Shown piece after piece: positions 8,359 to 18,368 of a stretch of 64,000 bases of DNA. The notes beneath the pieces are model-generated. The model did no database searches, was not told where the DNA came from, and was given only the letters and a program-made list of their open reading frames with translations. The DNA comes from Candidatus Zhuqueibacterota bacterium (GTDB lineage: Bacteria > Zhuqueibacterota > Zhuqueibacteria > Oceanimicrobiales > Oceanimicrobiaceae): assembly GCA_029262005.1 (NCBI GenBank), contig JAJDAG010000086.1:62001-126000 (forward strand), in the 5' to 3' direction. Both the position numbers and the translations under genes were made by a program. Positions within the stretch are counted from its first letter, which is position 1. Every line of letters starts with the position of its first letter.

Positions 8359-9072
8359 TCAATTAAGCACTACGTCAGCGTTTCTGCCCACTCTATTAGG
8401 TCTAACGTCGGACTCTACTTGCCCATCCCTCAACTTGACAATCCGGTGCGCATGTTCAGCTATTTCTTGTTCATGCGTTACCAGAATAATGGTATTGCCC
8501 GCCTTGTGCAGGCCATCCAAAATAGCCATAATTTCACGACCGGTGACACTGTCCAGATTACCGGTTGGCTCATCGGCGAGAATGATTGTTGGCTTGTTAA
8601 CCAATGCTCTGGCAATGGCCGCACGTTGACGTTGTCCACCTGAAAGTTCTGTGGGCTTATGCGTTGCCCGATCTGTAAGTCCGACTCTTTCAATGGCGTC
8701 ATTTGCCATGAGTATCCGCTCTGCCGGTGGTGTTCCGGAGTAGACGAGCGGTAATTCCACATTATGAAAAACCGTCGCACGTGGGATCAGGTTAAAAGTC
8801 TGAAAAACAAAGCCAATTTTTTGATTTCGTATTTCTGCCAACTGGTCATCATTCATTTTGCTGACGTCTTCACCCTCAAGGTAATACTCACCCGAAGTTG
8901 GCGTATCCAGACAGCCCAACACATTCATCATGGTCGATTTACCCGAACCGGAGGGCCCCATGATGGCAATATATTCATTTTCTTCTATACTCAAAGAAAC
9001 GCTTTGCAACGCGTGCACCGCCTCGGTTCCCATCATATAAGTTTTGCTGACATTCTGTATTTCCAAAGCCAT
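8359..9072 (-). CDS. ABC transporter ATP-binding protein (MacB/LolD type)
   Basis: A stand-alone nucleotide-binding domain of 237 residues. Visible motifs are Walker [10 protein letters not shown] (about residues 38-46), Q-loop FQTFNLIPR, signature LSGGQRQR, Walker [14 protein letters not shown] and the switch His in LVTHE. The ATG at 9072 has GAGG 8 nt upstream; the longer TTG start at 9090 is less likely. It energises the two FtsX-type permeases downstream in a mechanotransmission-type (not classical pore) transporter, using the adaptor encoded immediately upstream. Confidence 0.95.
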   Translation of the reverse strand: MALEIQNVSKTYMMGTEAVHALQSVSLSIEENEYIAIMGPSGSGKSTMMNVLGCLDTPTSGEYYLEGEDVSKMNDDQLAEIRNQKIGFVFQTFNLIPRATVFHNVELPLVYSGTPPAERILMANDAIERVGLTDRATHKPTELSGGQRQRAAIARALVNKPTIILADEPTGNLDSVTGREIMAILDGLHKAGNTIILVTHEQEIAEHAHRIVKLRDGQVESDVRPNRVGRNADVVLN

Positions 9073-9112
9073 TATATCTGCCTCAATCAATATTCAGTCT
9101 ATTGATAATTTA

Positions 9113-10387
9113 TTATTTACCCTCTGACTCCGTAGCCTTTTTGTCATTGTTGACCACAACATCCATGCCATTTTTTAGATCTCTACTAATGGCGCGGTAA
9201 CTCCCTGTCACGATTTCATCATCCGCAGACAGCCCGGAAACAATTTCAATATTAGTCTCGCTTTGAATGCCGCTTTTTACTTGTTTGGCCGTAACAATAC
9301 CGTCTTTGACGACAAAAACCACTTCAACGTAGCCGTCTTTGTCAGCTTTATACTCCTGTTCATCCGTTTCGTCAGCGATGGCCGCTCCGTTCTCCTTGGT
9401 CTTCTTCAGCAATTGTTCGGGCGTCCTGACTGCCACACAGTGGATTGGGACACTGAGCACTCCTTCCTGTATCTCGGTAACAATATCACCGCTGGCCGTC
9501 ATACCAGGTCTTAGCGTGCTGCTTGGATTTAGCAAAGAAATTATGACTTCAAATTCTGTTTTTTGATCGACCGAGCCTGCCCCGGTAACTCTGGCGCTAT
9601 TGGCGATTTCTGTTACAATACCCTCGAATTTCTTGCCTTGAAGTGCGTCAACTTCAATGGATGCAGTGTCGCCGATGGAAATTGCAACAATATCGTTTTC
9701 ATCAACATTGACCAAAGCCTCCATCCCAGCCAGATTTGAAACGACCATGATCACGTCTTCCTGAAACTGTGATCCCAACGCGATTTCCCCGATCTCCTTG
9801 TTCAGTTCGCTGATTGTGCCTGTCATGGGTGAATAAATCGTGGTTTTGGAAAGGTCATCCGCAGACTGCTTTAAAGATGCCTTGGTTTGCTCAACCTGAT
9901 CCAGCGCAGACTGATAACGCGCTTTTTCAACCTGGTATGCAGCATTGTTTTGATCCAGCATTGCCTGGGACTCAAGATTTTTAGAAAACAATTCCTTTGT
10001 TCGAGCGAGATCCTTCTCGGCCTTGTTCATATTTTCTCTGACGAGTTCAGCATTTGATTGGCTGGAACGCAAACCGGCAGCCGCCCTTTCAACTGCTGCA
10101 GAAAAACGCTCACGATCCAACTCAACAAGGAATTGTCCTTTTTCAACCCAGTCGCCTTCTTTGATCTCGATGCGGGTGATCTTCGCTGCTACATCGGCGC
10201 TGATCTTGACTTGCGTTTTCGGTTGAATTCTCCCACTCGCCGTCACAGTTTGTACTACTTTTTCACGCTTGACTTTCGCTGTTTGAACTTCCAGTTCATC
10301 GCTCTTACTCTTGTTAATATTAATGACAACGAGGACCGCAATCACAACCGCCAAGCCTGCAAACAAGAGAACCTTCTTTCTGGACAT
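9113..10387 (-). CDS. MacA/HlyD-type periplasmic adaptor (membrane fusion protein)
   Basis: A 424-residue protein with an N-terminal membrane anchor (about residues 4-24), then a lipoyl/barrel-sandwich region (KISADVAAKITRIEIKEGDWVEKGQFL), a long alpha-helical hairpin (about 90-190), a second lipoyl half and beta-barrel/membrane-proximal domains. It is the first gene of the cluster and is followed by the ATPase and two permeases, giving a MacA-MacB-like tripartite exporter for which an outer-membrane TolC partner must be encoded elsewhere. The substrate cannot be deduced; macrolides, peptides and lipoproteins are all known for the superfamily. Confidence 0.92.
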   Translation of the reverse strand: MSRKKVLLFAGLAVVIAVLVVININKSKSDELEVQTAKVKREKVVQTVTASGRIQPKTQVKISADVAAKITRIEIKEGDWVEKGQFLVELDRERFSAAVERAAAGLRSSQSNAELVRENMNKAEKDLARTKELFSKNLESQAMLDQNNAAYQVEKARYQSALDQVEQTKASLKQSADDLSKTTIYSPMTGTISELNKEIGEIALGSQFQEDVIMVVSNLAGMEALVNVDENDIVAISIGDTASIEVDALQGKKFEGIVTEIANSARVTGAGSVDQKTEFEVIISLLNPSSTLRPGMTASGDIVTEIQEGVLSVPIHCVAVRTPEQLLKKTKENGAAIADETDEQEYKADKDGYVEVVFVVKDGIVTAKQVKSGIQSETNIEIVSGLSADDEIVTGSYRAISRDLKNGMDVVVNNDKKATESEGK

Positions 10388-10886
10388 ACTCTCTCTCCAC
10401 TGTTACTTCTCACCATAAGGCGATATTTATCAGACGATTTTGTCACGACATGCTCGCACGATACGTTATCGTTAAGCTTCTAAAAAACTGAACGCCACTT
10501 CGTCTGATGTATTTATTTATGTTAAATTGCCCACCGGAAAATTACCAATACGGGCCGGCAATAAAACCATTACGGGGCCATCCAGGATATGTTGCAATGT
10601 ACTTGATTAAAATTATACCGCGCCGCTCTTTTCACAGGCTTTGTGCTCTCACCAAGCCCATGAATGCGCGTCTTCCCGAGAAGTCCCGCCTAAACTGGCG
10701 GGCAGCAGAATGCATGAACAGCGAATGTCCCACAATGACATTCGTTTTCAGGCGAAGCAGGCTGCTTCTCAAAATACAAAACAAAAAAATCTGGTTGAAC
10801 TGCAGAAATGCGGTGGGTGAACCCGGTTACCCTTTGAAGAATGATGCGAAACTCACCGAAGCGATAGTACGAAATAATTGAACTTC
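10388..10886. other. Intergenic region with two stem-loops
   Basis: About 500 bases without a gene I can support. An ORF at 10507-10881 has no recognisable features. The region contains two neighbouring hairpins: CCCGCC/GGCGGG (10685-10690 with 10697-10702) and CGAATGTC/GACATTCG (10722-10729 with 10737-10744), the latter followed by TTTTC on the plus strand. Confidence 0.4.
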
Positions 10887-11486
10887 TTAGTGCCGGCTAT
10901 CCCAACGTCCCATAGGAATGAGTTCCGAAGCACGACCGGGTTTGTTACCGCTAATTGCAACAACGCCCCAAGTATCTTTTCCGGAAAAAGTCGCCGTGAA
11001 TATCACTTGAATATTTTCATAGTCTGGCAGGCCGGCATCGAAACTTCCATGCAGCAATTCCGGGTTGAGCCGCTGGGAAAAGTTAACCGGGCCTGTTCCG
11101 CCAGTCAACTTTGCTGTTATTGTTTCTTTGAACACGCTGTCGGCCGTCGAAAAAAGCACCTCGACCTCAACTTCTATTCGCGCGGGTAGATCGGGTGCCG
11201 CAGAGCCTGGGGGCGCCGGGCGCGCCGGGTGGCAGATGATCTCACCGTCCTTGTAGCTTACCTGAATATCCGCTGTTGTTGGCTTTGACAGACCCAGTGC
11301 AACGCTATACTTTGCCTCCACCAGCGATAACACGGCTTCAGCGGTTAACTCACCGCATGGCTCTGACAACGAGGCAAGGGTTACCGGTTTTGTGGGACTG
11401 GTCTCCCCTTTTTCCTGACTACAACCGTTATTTACAGTCATGCTCATAACTAAAATAACTAAAAGTTTAACTGATATTATTCGCAT
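10887..11486 (-). CDS. Lipoprotein of unknown function
   Basis: A 199-residue protein with a signal peptide that ends at the lipobox VNNGC (Cys22 from the chosen start), indicating a lipid-anchored periplasmic or outer-membrane protein. The ATG at 11486 has AAAGGA 8 nt upstream; an upstream in-frame start at 11501 is less good. A low-complexity Ala/Pro stretch (ARPAPPGSAAPDLPAR) sits near the middle. I recognise no domain. It is followed by nothing in its orientation for 500 bases and is preceded by a TauE-like permease gene. Confidence 0.7.
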   Translation of the reverse strand: MRIISVKLLVILVMSMTVNNGCSQEKGETSPTKPVTLASLSEPCGELTAEAVLSLVEAKYSVALGLSKPTTADIQVSYKDGEIICHPARPAPPGSAAPDLPARIEVEVEVLFSTADSVFKETITAKLTGGTGPVNFSQRLNPELLHGSFDAGLPDYENIQVIFTATFSGKDTWGVVAISGNKPGRASELIPMGRWDSRH

Positions 11487-11574
11487 TGGAAATCCTTTCA
11501 CAACAGATAACTAACATCATATTCACTATATCGCTCAATTAAGCAGGCTATTTCAAATATAGCGAGCAGACTTG

Positions 11575-12348
11575 TTAAATTAAACCAATGCCCAGACCAA
11601 TCGCAATGCAAAAAAGCATAATGGAAACAAAAATTCTCACGGCTTTCATGGTAATCTTGCCCAAAATACGTCTTCCAACGTAAGCGCCGACAAAAGCCGA
11701 TATCACAGCAGTCAAGAGAAGTGACCAATTTTCTTCAGCCAACACGTGTAGATAGCGGGAACTATACAGAGCCAGGCGACTGACATCGACAAAACAGGCA
11801 ATGGTAACACCGGTGGCAACAAAGCTCTCCTTATCAAGACCGCACTTAAGCAAAAACAAACTTCTCAAAGCACCCTGATGCCCGGAGAGTCCGCCAAAAA
11901 AACCACTTAAGAGACCGCCGCCAGGTAAATACTTTTTGTCGAAAGCGAGTCGCTTGAACTGTGGAAGATACTCAAAAAACGTAAAAAGGATGATAAGTAC
12001 CGCAATCATCAATTTCACCGGCACCACATACAAAACGCGATTTCCTAAAGTATAACCGACAAGCGGTTGCAGGTCAGAAAACCAGAGCAGCGCCCAGGCC
12101 CCCAAAAAAGCTGCCAACATTGCCGGCAAGCCAAATCGAAGGAGAATATCTTTATTTGCATGTTTGCCGAGCAAGAACAGTTTGAAAATATTGTTGAGTA
12201 AATGAACAACGGCAGTCATGCCGATTGCGACATCCACCGGAAAGAATAAAGTAAAAGCCGGAAGCAAAAGTGTGCCAAGCCCAAACCCAGAAAAAAGGGT
12301 CAGGCCTGAAGCAAAAATTGCCACCACACCAATAATTACATATTCCAC
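11575..12348 (-). CDS. TauE/SafE family membrane permease
   Basis: A 257-residue integral membrane protein with about eight predicted helices and the two-fold internal repeat typical of the family: glycine-rich N-terminal FSGFGLGTLLLPAF and central GGGLLSGFFGGLSGHQGALRS. Members export or import sulfite, sulfoacetate or related organosulfur anions. No sulfur-metabolism genes are adjacent, so the substrate is open. A strong hairpin separates it from the DinB-like gene upstream. Confidence 0.87.
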   Translation of the reverse strand: MEYVIIGVVAIFASGLTLFSGFGLGTLLLPAFTLFFPVDVAIGMTAVVHLLNNIFKLFLLGKHANKDILLRFGLPAMLAAFLGAWALLWFSDLQPLVGYTLGNRVLYVVPVKLMIAVLIILFTFFEYLPQFKRLAFDKKYLPGGGLLSGFFGGLSGHQGALRSLFLLKCGLDKESFVATGVTIACFVDVSRLALYSSRYLHVLAEENWSLLLTAVISAFVGAYVGRRILGKITMKAVRIFVSIMLFCIAIGLGIGLI

Positions 12349-12381
12349 AAATAAAAACTCCTTTTATTTAATGGCAAAAGC

Positions 12382-12428
12382 AGGCTCCAGCCGAAACCGA
12401 CCTTAATTCTAATTTTCGGCCGGAGCCT
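12382..12428 (-). terminator. Intrinsic terminator after the DinB-like gene
   Basis: A 15-bp nearly perfect stem (AGGCTCCAGCCGAAA with TTTCGGCCGGAGCCT, one mismatch), immediately downstream of the minus-strand gene ending at 12439. On the minus strand it is followed by GCTTTTGCC, so the U-run is short. Confidence 0.65.
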
Positions 12429-12438
12429 TTATCAAAAC

Positions 12439-12912
12439 CTACATTTCTCCATACGGCATTTTCGGTGTTTTTCCCAGGAGGCGCGAATAAACCGTTAAAG
12501 CGCCGCGGTGGTGTGCCGTGTGGTCTGAAAGTGCGCCCACAACGATAAAGCGTGGGCCTTGCATAATGGGGCCATCTGCCAGCGGCAGTTGCAATTCCTC
12601 ATCTGTTTTCGCACCAATCACATCGATGCCATTGGCAACTGCTTTATTGAACCATGAACGCGCTTGTGTGAGTGATGTGCAATCCAGCGCGATTTTAATC
12701 TGTGCATCAAACTCCAGATCAAATCCCTTGGGATTAAACATACCATCAATAAACCAGTCAATACTCTGCGCGACATGTGCTACCTGCTGCGCAGTCGTGT
12801 ACAGACCCTCTTTCGGTGCAAACCCGGAATCCTCTTCGGTAAGGCACTCGGTGCTTCTGTCAAAAAATTCTTTTGCCGCACTAAGCTGCTGAATTAATCC
12901 TTCGTTCATCAT
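12439..12912 (-). CDS. DinB-like four-helix-bundle protein
   Basis: A 157-residue protein with the spacing of metal-binding histidines seen in DinB/YfiT-like bundles: His in QQVAHVAQSIDW (about residue 46) and the C-terminal DHTAHHRGALTVYSRLLG block (about 128-146). The family includes thiol-dependent metalloenzymes and many uncharacterised stress proteins; the exact reaction cannot be assigned. It lies 39 nt downstream of the DUF1579 gene, in the same direction, so the two are probably co-transcribed. Confidence 0.82.
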   Translation of the reverse strand: MMNEGLIQQLSAAKEFFDRSTECLTEEDSGFAPKEGLYTTAQQVAHVAQSIDWFIDGMFNPKGFDLEFDAQIKIALDCTSLTQARSWFNKAVANGIDVIGAKTDEELQLPLADGPIMQGPRFIVVGALSDHTAHHRGALTVYSRLLGKTPKMPYGEM

Positions 12913-12951
12913 GATGTCGTTCCTTTTTTTGTGTGATTTTAATTTTGCCGG

Positions 12952-13419
12952 TTAACCCTCGCGGGAATAGAGGCCTTGCATAAACGTGGCCCATTGTTCG
13001 CCATCCTGTGTAATTTCCATCTTAAATCGGTATTTCCCATCCTCAAGAACTTCGAAAACAGCCCTGCTCTTTCCTCCCTGAGGCATGTCGCAAGTCACAG
13101 TTAATACGTTGCCATCGAAGTGACCTTTGTACTCGTTAACAGGCGTCCCCATGGAATCGAACCAGTGCATAAAATAACATTCCTGAAGCGAATTCCAACT
13201 AAACACGCCATGTCCACGAAAACTGACGCTCCCTTCTCGTTCCTGCACATAATCCTGCACAACAACAAAGCCATCCAAGTCAACCCGATTCTCAATTCTT
13301 CCAGTGGCAACGCCGCCGACCGGATCCCAGGGAGAAGGGGATATTTTTTCCTCGCCGAACCAGCGACCGGCGAACCGATGCAACTGCGCATGATTTTCAT
13401 TTGGCTTGGGCATTTCCAC
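12952..13419 (-). CDS. DUF1579 family protein
   Basis: A 155-residue soluble protein with the family's opening HAQLHRFAGRWFGEEKISPSPWDP and repeated beta-strand pattern (GRIENRVDLDGFVVVQDY, FRGHGVFSWNSLQECYFMHWFDSMG). Proteins of this kind look like small lipocalin-like barrels and often sit with DinB-like proteins and WYL/YafY-type regulators, as here. Function unknown. Confidence 0.78.
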   Translation of the reverse strand: MEMPKPNENHAQLHRFAGRWFGEEKISPSPWDPVGGVATGRIENRVDLDGFVVVQDYVQEREGSVSFRGHGVFSWNSLQECYFMHWFDSMGTPVNEYKGHFDGNVLTVTCDMPQGGKSRAVFEVLEDGKYRFKMEITQDGEQWATFMQGLYSREG

Positions 13420-13598
13420 GACAATTTCTCCTATATTAAAATAAGACCTGAATTGAGCAACTCCTGTTTAACCTCGTTGGAAGTAAAAACTTATCCCTAT
13501 TCTCTGGAACCCGTGCCACTCAATTCAAGTGAGACCGTGTTTATAATCAATATCCTAAAAATAACCGGCCGTGGTGACAACTGTATGTCAGCAGGCTG

Positions 13599-14558
13599 TT
13601 ATTTTTTTTCATTCTCATAAAGCCGATATATTTTTTCCGCCGCAGCACGCAGTCGTTTCTTGAGTGATTGCGGCGAAACGACCCTGGCTTTATCGCCATA
13701 GGCAAGAAGCGTTCCGAGCATAAAATCCAAACTCGGCACAACGAAAGTCATAATAACACTGGACTTTAGCTGCTTTTCGGTAATCAAACCAAATTGATGG
13801 CGCTCACGCACGTATCTTGCAGTGTCATTTACAAACTCAACTTGCACCTCAACGGCATTTTCGGTATCATAAAATGTGGCCATAAAATCTTTGAGAGAAT
13901 AGCCTTTTCGCGGAACAAACCTGTCTTCACGCACCTGTAATGTCCTAATTCGATCGATACGAAAGTCACGGAAATCTTCACGTAGCCTGCAAAATGAGAT
14001 CAGATGCCAGTGCCTGGAGTAAAACAGCAGCCCGAGCGGTTCGACTTCTCGTTTTGAGAACGAATCACGGTGGTGAGAAAAATATTCCATTGACAAAACC
14101 TGCCTTTTGACCACCGCCTCCTGAATGCTGGTCATGCTGTCATCCCGAAAACCATCTCTGGCTTGTTGCGGCTGCAGAAGAACCTCCGTGACTTCCTGAA
14201 GCGATTCCAAATAATCGCGAGTCTCAATGGGAAGCACAGATTGAATTTTCATTAAAGCTGATTCGGCGTTTCTGACAATGGAGGAATCAGTTAGCTTTTC
14301 GACAAACTTACCACCAACAAACAAAGCACTCGCCTCATCGGCGGTGAACATTACGGGCGGCAAATGGTAGCCCTCGACCAGGCTATATCCCTCTCCTGCT
14401 TCAGCGGCAATCGGTATACCGGCTTCCGACAACGCATTCATGTCACGATAAACGGTACGAATGCTGATTTTGAAATACTCAGCTATGTCTTTGGCGCGAA
14501 CAATCTTTCTGCTTTGCAAAAGCAGAACAATTGCAACGAGGCGATCGATTCGGTTCAT
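13599..14558 (-). CDS. YafY-type HTH/WYL-domain transcriptional regulator
   Basis: A 319-residue regulator: an N-terminal winged helix (about residues 1-60, RAKDIAEYFKISIRTVYRDMNALSEAGIPI), a linker with the PPVMFTADEA motif, then a WYL sensor domain (about 140-225; here VLSMEYFSHHRDS...REVEPLGLLFYSRHWHLISFCRLREDFRDFRIDRI) and a C-terminal WCX-like extension. Regulators of this type respond to small ligands and commonly control an adjacent gene; the DUF1579 and DinB-like genes downstream are the obvious candidates. Divergent from hutH with 420 bp between. Confidence 0.92.
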   Translation of the reverse strand: MNRIDRLVAIVLLLQSRKIVRAKDIAEYFKISIRTVYRDMNALSEAGIPIAAEAGEGYSLVEGYHLPPVMFTADEASALFVGGKFVEKLTDSSIVRNAESALMKIQSVLPIETRDYLESLQEVTEVLLQPQQARDGFRDDSMTSIQEAVVKRQVLSMEYFSHHRDSFSKREVEPLGLLFYSRHWHLISFCRLREDFRDFRIDRIRTLQVREDRFVPRKGYSLKDFMATFYDTENAVEVQVEFVNDTARYVRERHQFGLITEKQLKSSVIMTFVVPSLDFMLGTLLAYGDKARVVSPQSLKKRLRAAAEKIYRLYENEKK

Positions 14559-14811
14559 TTGGTGATTCGCATTTAGTCTTTCTTCTATAAAATACGGGAA
14601 CTAGGACCAGAAGCAATTCCTTTTATAAAATGGCTGGATACCCGAATTGCTCCAAAATTCAAAAAAATTTTATCCAACCTTTCCCTTGAAATTTGAGTTA
14701 AAGATATTAAATTCGTAGGCGCTTATCTACTATTTTGATTTAAGATTTATGGACTGCAAAACTTACAAAATAATCGGCGAAATACTACCTGAAAGATGTA
14801 TAAAGACCTAA

Positions 14812-14954
14812 TTTAGTGTCTGACCGAAAACTCGAATCGCTCTGTCATTCCGGCTTTCTTTTATGCCGAAACCTTATGATTTGAGTAGAAAATTCCCGCG
14901 CAAATGATTACGGGAATGACTGCACGGGGGTGTTTTGGTTCAAACACACTTTAA
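14812..14954 (+). repeat. MITE-like element, copy A (upstream of hutH)
   Basis: About 143 bp with imperfect terminal inverted repeats (left AGTGTCTGACCGAAAAC, right end the reverse complement of GTGTTTGAACCAAAAC) and an inner inverted pair GTCATTCC/GGAATGAC. A second, inverted copy lies at 20300-20424; shared blocks include CTGTCATT, TTTCTTTTATGC, ATGATTTGAG, CAAATGAT and CGGGAATG. It encodes no protein. It ends 26 bp before the hutH ATG. The rest of 14559-14980 is AT-rich and holds no gene. Confidence 0.8.
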
Positions 14955-14980
14955 CATTTTAACTAACTCTAATTTTAAAA

Positions 14981-16552
14981 ATGAGTCAGCAAACATTTAA
15001 CTACGGAAAAGACAACCTCAGTGTGGGCCTGGCGCTGGAAATCGTTCATGGAGAACGGCAAGGACAAATTCCTTCTGATGTGGCGACTCGCATTCTGGAT
15101 AGCCGTGCTGCCGTTGAAACCATCGTTGCCAGCGGAAAAATTGTCTACGGCATCAACACCGGCTTTGGCCCGCTGTGCACAACCTTGATTTCAGAAGAAG
15201 ACACCCGAAAATTGCAATACAATATTCTTCGCAGCCACAGCGTTGGCATGGGCGACAACATTCCAAAGGAAGTTGCTCACCTCATGCTTGTGTTAAAAAT
15301 GCAGGCGCTTGCGCAAGGCTACTCAGGAATTGCCATGTCAACGCTCGAACGCATCAACTGGCATATCGAGAAAAACATCATCCCGGCGGTGCCCGAACAG
15401 GGTTCGGTTGGCGCGTCCGGCGACCTGGCGCCATTAGCGCATTTATTTCTGCCGCTGATCGGGCTGGGAAAATGTTACTACAAAGGGGAGCTCATCGACA
15501 CGAGCAAAATCTTTCAAGAAGAAAATCTGCAACCGCTGGAACTTGGGCCAAAAGAGGGTTTGGCATTGATAAACGGCACCCAGTTTATCGCGTCTTTTGC
15601 CGTAAAAGCTGTTGAGCGTCTTCTCAACTGTCTTGATGCTGCCGACATTATCGGCGCGATGACTCTGGAAGGCCTGCTGGGCTCTACGCGGCCATTGAGT
15701 GCAGATTTACACAAACTAAGACCCTATAAAGGTAGTCAACTCGTCGCACAACGCCTGAGCCAGCTCCTGGAGTATTCGGAAATGGTTGCCTCGCACGCCA
15801 ATTGCGACCGGGTACAAGACCCCTATTCGTTGCGCTGTATGCCGCAAGTGCATGGGGCCTCGCGAAATGCCTGGCTGCACCTGAAGGAAACGCTGACAGT
15901 TGAGCTTAACGCAGTCACCGACAATCCTGTGATTTTGGATGAAAACAACACGATCAGCGGCGGTAATTTTCATGGGCAACCGCTGGCCTTGCCGCTTGAC
16001 TATGCCACGCTGGCTACGAGTGAACTCGGCAATATTTCGGATCGGCGCACTTATCTCCTCCTTGAAGGCATCGAAGGATTGCCCAAACTCCTGATGAAAA
16101 ACACCGGCATCAACTCCGGCTTCATGCTGCCTCAATATACTTCAGCAGCACTGGTTTCCGAGAATAAAAGTTTATGCTTTCCACCTAGCGCAGATAGTAT
16201 TCCGACTTCGCTTGGCCAGGAAGATCATGTCAGCATGGGCAGCATCAGCGCTCGGCGCGTCAATCAAGTTATCGATAATCTTGAAAAAATATTGGCAGTT
16301 GAACTCGTTAGTGCGGCCCAGGCGTTCGACTACCGCCGTCCCATGAAATCGGGAAAAATTCTTGAGGTGTGCCACTCACTCATAAGAGAAAACATCGATC
16401 ATGCCGAAGAAGATCGTATTTTTGCCGACGATCTTGAGGCAGCCAGAATGCTTATCGCCAATAAGAATCTGGTGCAAACAGCAAATAATGCAGCAAAACA
16501 AGCGGGCATAAATTTAGGAGGGACACACAGTGAACGTTTCGGACTTTATTAA
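14981..16552 (+). CDS. hutH: Histidine ammonia-lyase
   Basis: Deaminates histidine to urocanate, the first step of histidine catabolism. At 523 residues it is of normal length. The MIO prosthetic group forms from Ala145-Ser146-Gly147 in [14 protein letters not shown]. Other family blocks are [10 protein letters not shown] (about 54-63), [16 protein letters not shown] and [19 protein letters not shown]. The ATG has no clear ribosome binding site and is only 26 bp beyond a MITE-like element, which may have displaced or supplied promoter sequence. Its last 23 nt overlap hutU. Confidence 0.97.
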   Translation: MSQQTFNYGKDNLSVGLALEIVHGERQGQIPSDVATRILDSRAAVETIVASGKIVYGINTGFGPLCTTLISEEDTRKLQYNILRSHSVGMGDNIPKEVAHLMLVLKMQALAQGYSGIAMSTLERINWHIEKNIIPAVPEQGSVGASGDLAPLAHLFLPLIGLGKCYYKGELIDTSKIFQEENLQPLELGPKEGLALINGTQFIASFAVKAVERLLNCLDAADIIGAMTLEGLLGSTRPLSADLHKLRPYKGSQLVAQRLSQLLEYSEMVASHANCDRVQDPYSLRCMPQVHGASRNAWLHLKETLTVELNAVTDNPVILDENNTISGGNFHGQPLALPLDYATLATSELGNISDRRTYLLLEGIEGLPKLLMKNTGINSGFMLPQYTSAALVSENKSLCFPPSADSIPTSLGQEDHVSMGSISARRVNQVIDNLEKILAVELVSAAQAFDYRRPMKSGKILEVCHSLIRENIDHAEEDRIFADDLEAARMLIANKNLVQTANNAAKQAGINLGGTHSERFGLY

Positions 16553-18200
16553 GAAATACGCAAATCATCCACACTACGAAGCGCCAACGGGCACGCAATT
16601 ACATGCTCAATCCTGGCAGACTGAAGCACCGTTGCGCATGCTTCTAAACAATCTGCACGCTGAAGTGGCGGAAGATCCGGAACGGTTGGTCGTTTACGGC
16701 GGCATTGGTCAGGCCGCGCGCAATGTAGAGGCATTACAGCGGATTATCGATTTTTTGCTGCACCTGAAACAGGATGAAAGCCTGTTGGTTCAATCCGGCA
16801 AACCAGTCGGCGTAGTGCGCACGCACCCGGAAGCGCCACGTGTCCTAATCGCCAACAGCAATTTGGTGCCGCACTGGGCGACCTGGGAGCATTTTAATGA
16901 ATTGCGTGAGCGCGGTTTGATGATGTACGGCCAAATGACCGCCGGAAGTTGGATCTATATCGGTTCGCAAGGTATTCTCCAGGGCACCTATGAAACCTTT
17001 GTGGCCTGTGGCGAGAAACATTTCAATGGAAATTTACAACATAAGCTGCTGGTCTCGGGCGGACTTGGCGGCATGGGCGGGGCGCAACCGCTGGCCGCAA
17101 CCATGGCAGGTGCTACTTTTCTCGGCGCCGATGTCGATCCTGAACGCATCAAAAAAAGGCTGGATTCGCGTTATATCGACCGCATGACCGAGGACTATGA
17201 AGAGGCCAAAAACTGGGCGCTCGAAGCAGCCGAAAAAGGCGAGGCCATTTCAATCGGCCTGGTTAGTGACATAGGCGATCTGCTCGAACGTTTGATTCAA
17301 GATAATATTACACCCGAAATCCTCACCGATCAAACTTCAGCGCACGATCCCATCAACGGCTATGTCCCCAATGGTTTGACATTGGACCAAGCAAATCAAT
17401 TGAGAAAATCTGAACCGGAAACTTATCGCCAACATTCCTTGAAAAGTATGGCACGGCATGTTGCCTTCATGCTCGAACTGCAAAAAAGAGGCAGCCGCAC
17501 CTTTGACTACGGTAACAATCTGCGCGAATTTGCCAGACAGGGCGGCGAAGTAAACGCCTTTGATTTCCCCGGATTCGTGCCGGATTATATCCGGCCGCTT
17601 TTTTGCGAAGGTAAAGGTCCTTTCCGCTGGGCAGCTCTTTCCGGTGCTCCGGAAGACATTTATGCCACAGATGAAGCGTTGATTGATGCCTTTCCAGAAA
17701 ACAAGCACATGATAAACTGGTTGCGCGAGGCTCGCGACAAAATCTCCTTTCAGGGCCTGCCGTGTCGCATTTGCTGGCTCGGCCTCGGTGAACGCGAAAA
17801 GGCAGGTGTTATTTTTAACGACCTCGTAAAAAGTGGAAAAATCAAAGCGCCGCTGGTAATTGGTCGAGACCACCTCGATTGCGGTTCCGTTGCATCTCCA
17901 TATCGGGAAACCGAAGCCATGAAAGATGGCAGCGATGCCGTCTCCGACTGGCCGCTGCTAAACTTGATGTCAAACACAGCCGGAGGCGCTACCTGGGTTT
18001 CTTTTCACCACGGTGGTGGTGTTGGCATGGGCTACTCGCAGCACGCCGGCATGGTCGTTTTAGTGGATGGCAGCGAACGCGCTGAACGTTGCATTCGGCG
18101 TGTGCTCTACAATGATCCGGCAATGGGAATTTTCAGGCATGCGGACGCCGGCTATGAAAAGGCGATTGAAGTGGGAAAACGCTTTGACTTGAAAATGTAG
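16530..18200 (+). CDS. hutU: Urocanate hydratase
   Basis: NAD-dependent hydration of urocanate to imidazolonepropionate. The 556-residue length is typical. Visible are the NAD-binding glycine-rich segment [15 protein letters not shown] (about residues 173-187), [16 protein letters not shown], the catalytic-cysteine region [14 protein letters not shown] (about 408-421) and the C-terminal [14 protein letters not shown]. The start is GTG at 16530, supported by AGGAGG 8-9 nt upstream that lies inside the hutH coding sequence. The 23-nt overlap suggests translational coupling. Confidence 0.97.
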   Translation: MNVSDFIKKYANHPHYEAPTGTQLHAQSWQTEAPLRMLLNNLHAEVAEDPERLVVYGGIGQAARNVEALQRIIDFLLHLKQDESLLVQSGKPVGVVRTHPEAPRVLIANSNLVPHWATWEHFNELRERGLMMYGQMTAGSWIYIGSQGILQGTYETFVACGEKHFNGNLQHKLLVSGGLGGMGGAQPLAATMAGATFLGADVDPERIKKRLDSRYIDRMTEDYEEAKNWALEAAEKGEAISIGLVSDIGDLLERLIQDNITPEILTDQTSAHDPINGYVPNGLTLDQANQLRKSEPETYRQHSLKSMARHVAFMLELQKRGSRTFDYGNNLREFARQGGEVNAFDFPGFVPDYIRPLFCEGKGPFRWAALSGAPEDIYATDEALIDAFPENKHMINWLREARDKISFQGLPCRICWLGLGEREKAGVIFNDLVKSGKIKAPLVIGRDHLDCGSVASPYRETEAMKDGSDAVSDWPLLNLMSNTAGGATWVSFHHGGGVGMGYSQHAGMVVLVDGSERAERCIRRVLYNDPAMGIFRHADAGYEKAIEVGKRFDLKM

Positions 18201-18368
18201 AGAATAAAGGGAAAAATGCAATCCTGAATCATTCACAAAAATTAACATGGTTTCGTTTCTTATCCGCGTGAATCCGTGGCCAACAATTTTACAGCTTTAC
18301 CGCGTTATGAAAAATTCGGCCAACACACCATAGTAACGAAACGTAAAGACTAAACTGAGGTCAAAATA

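Noticed and set aside
10507..10881. 124-codon plus-strand ORF in the region between the adaptor and lipoprotein genes
   Set aside because: No domain, no signal peptide, no ribosome binding site; the DNA is better described by its hairpins.
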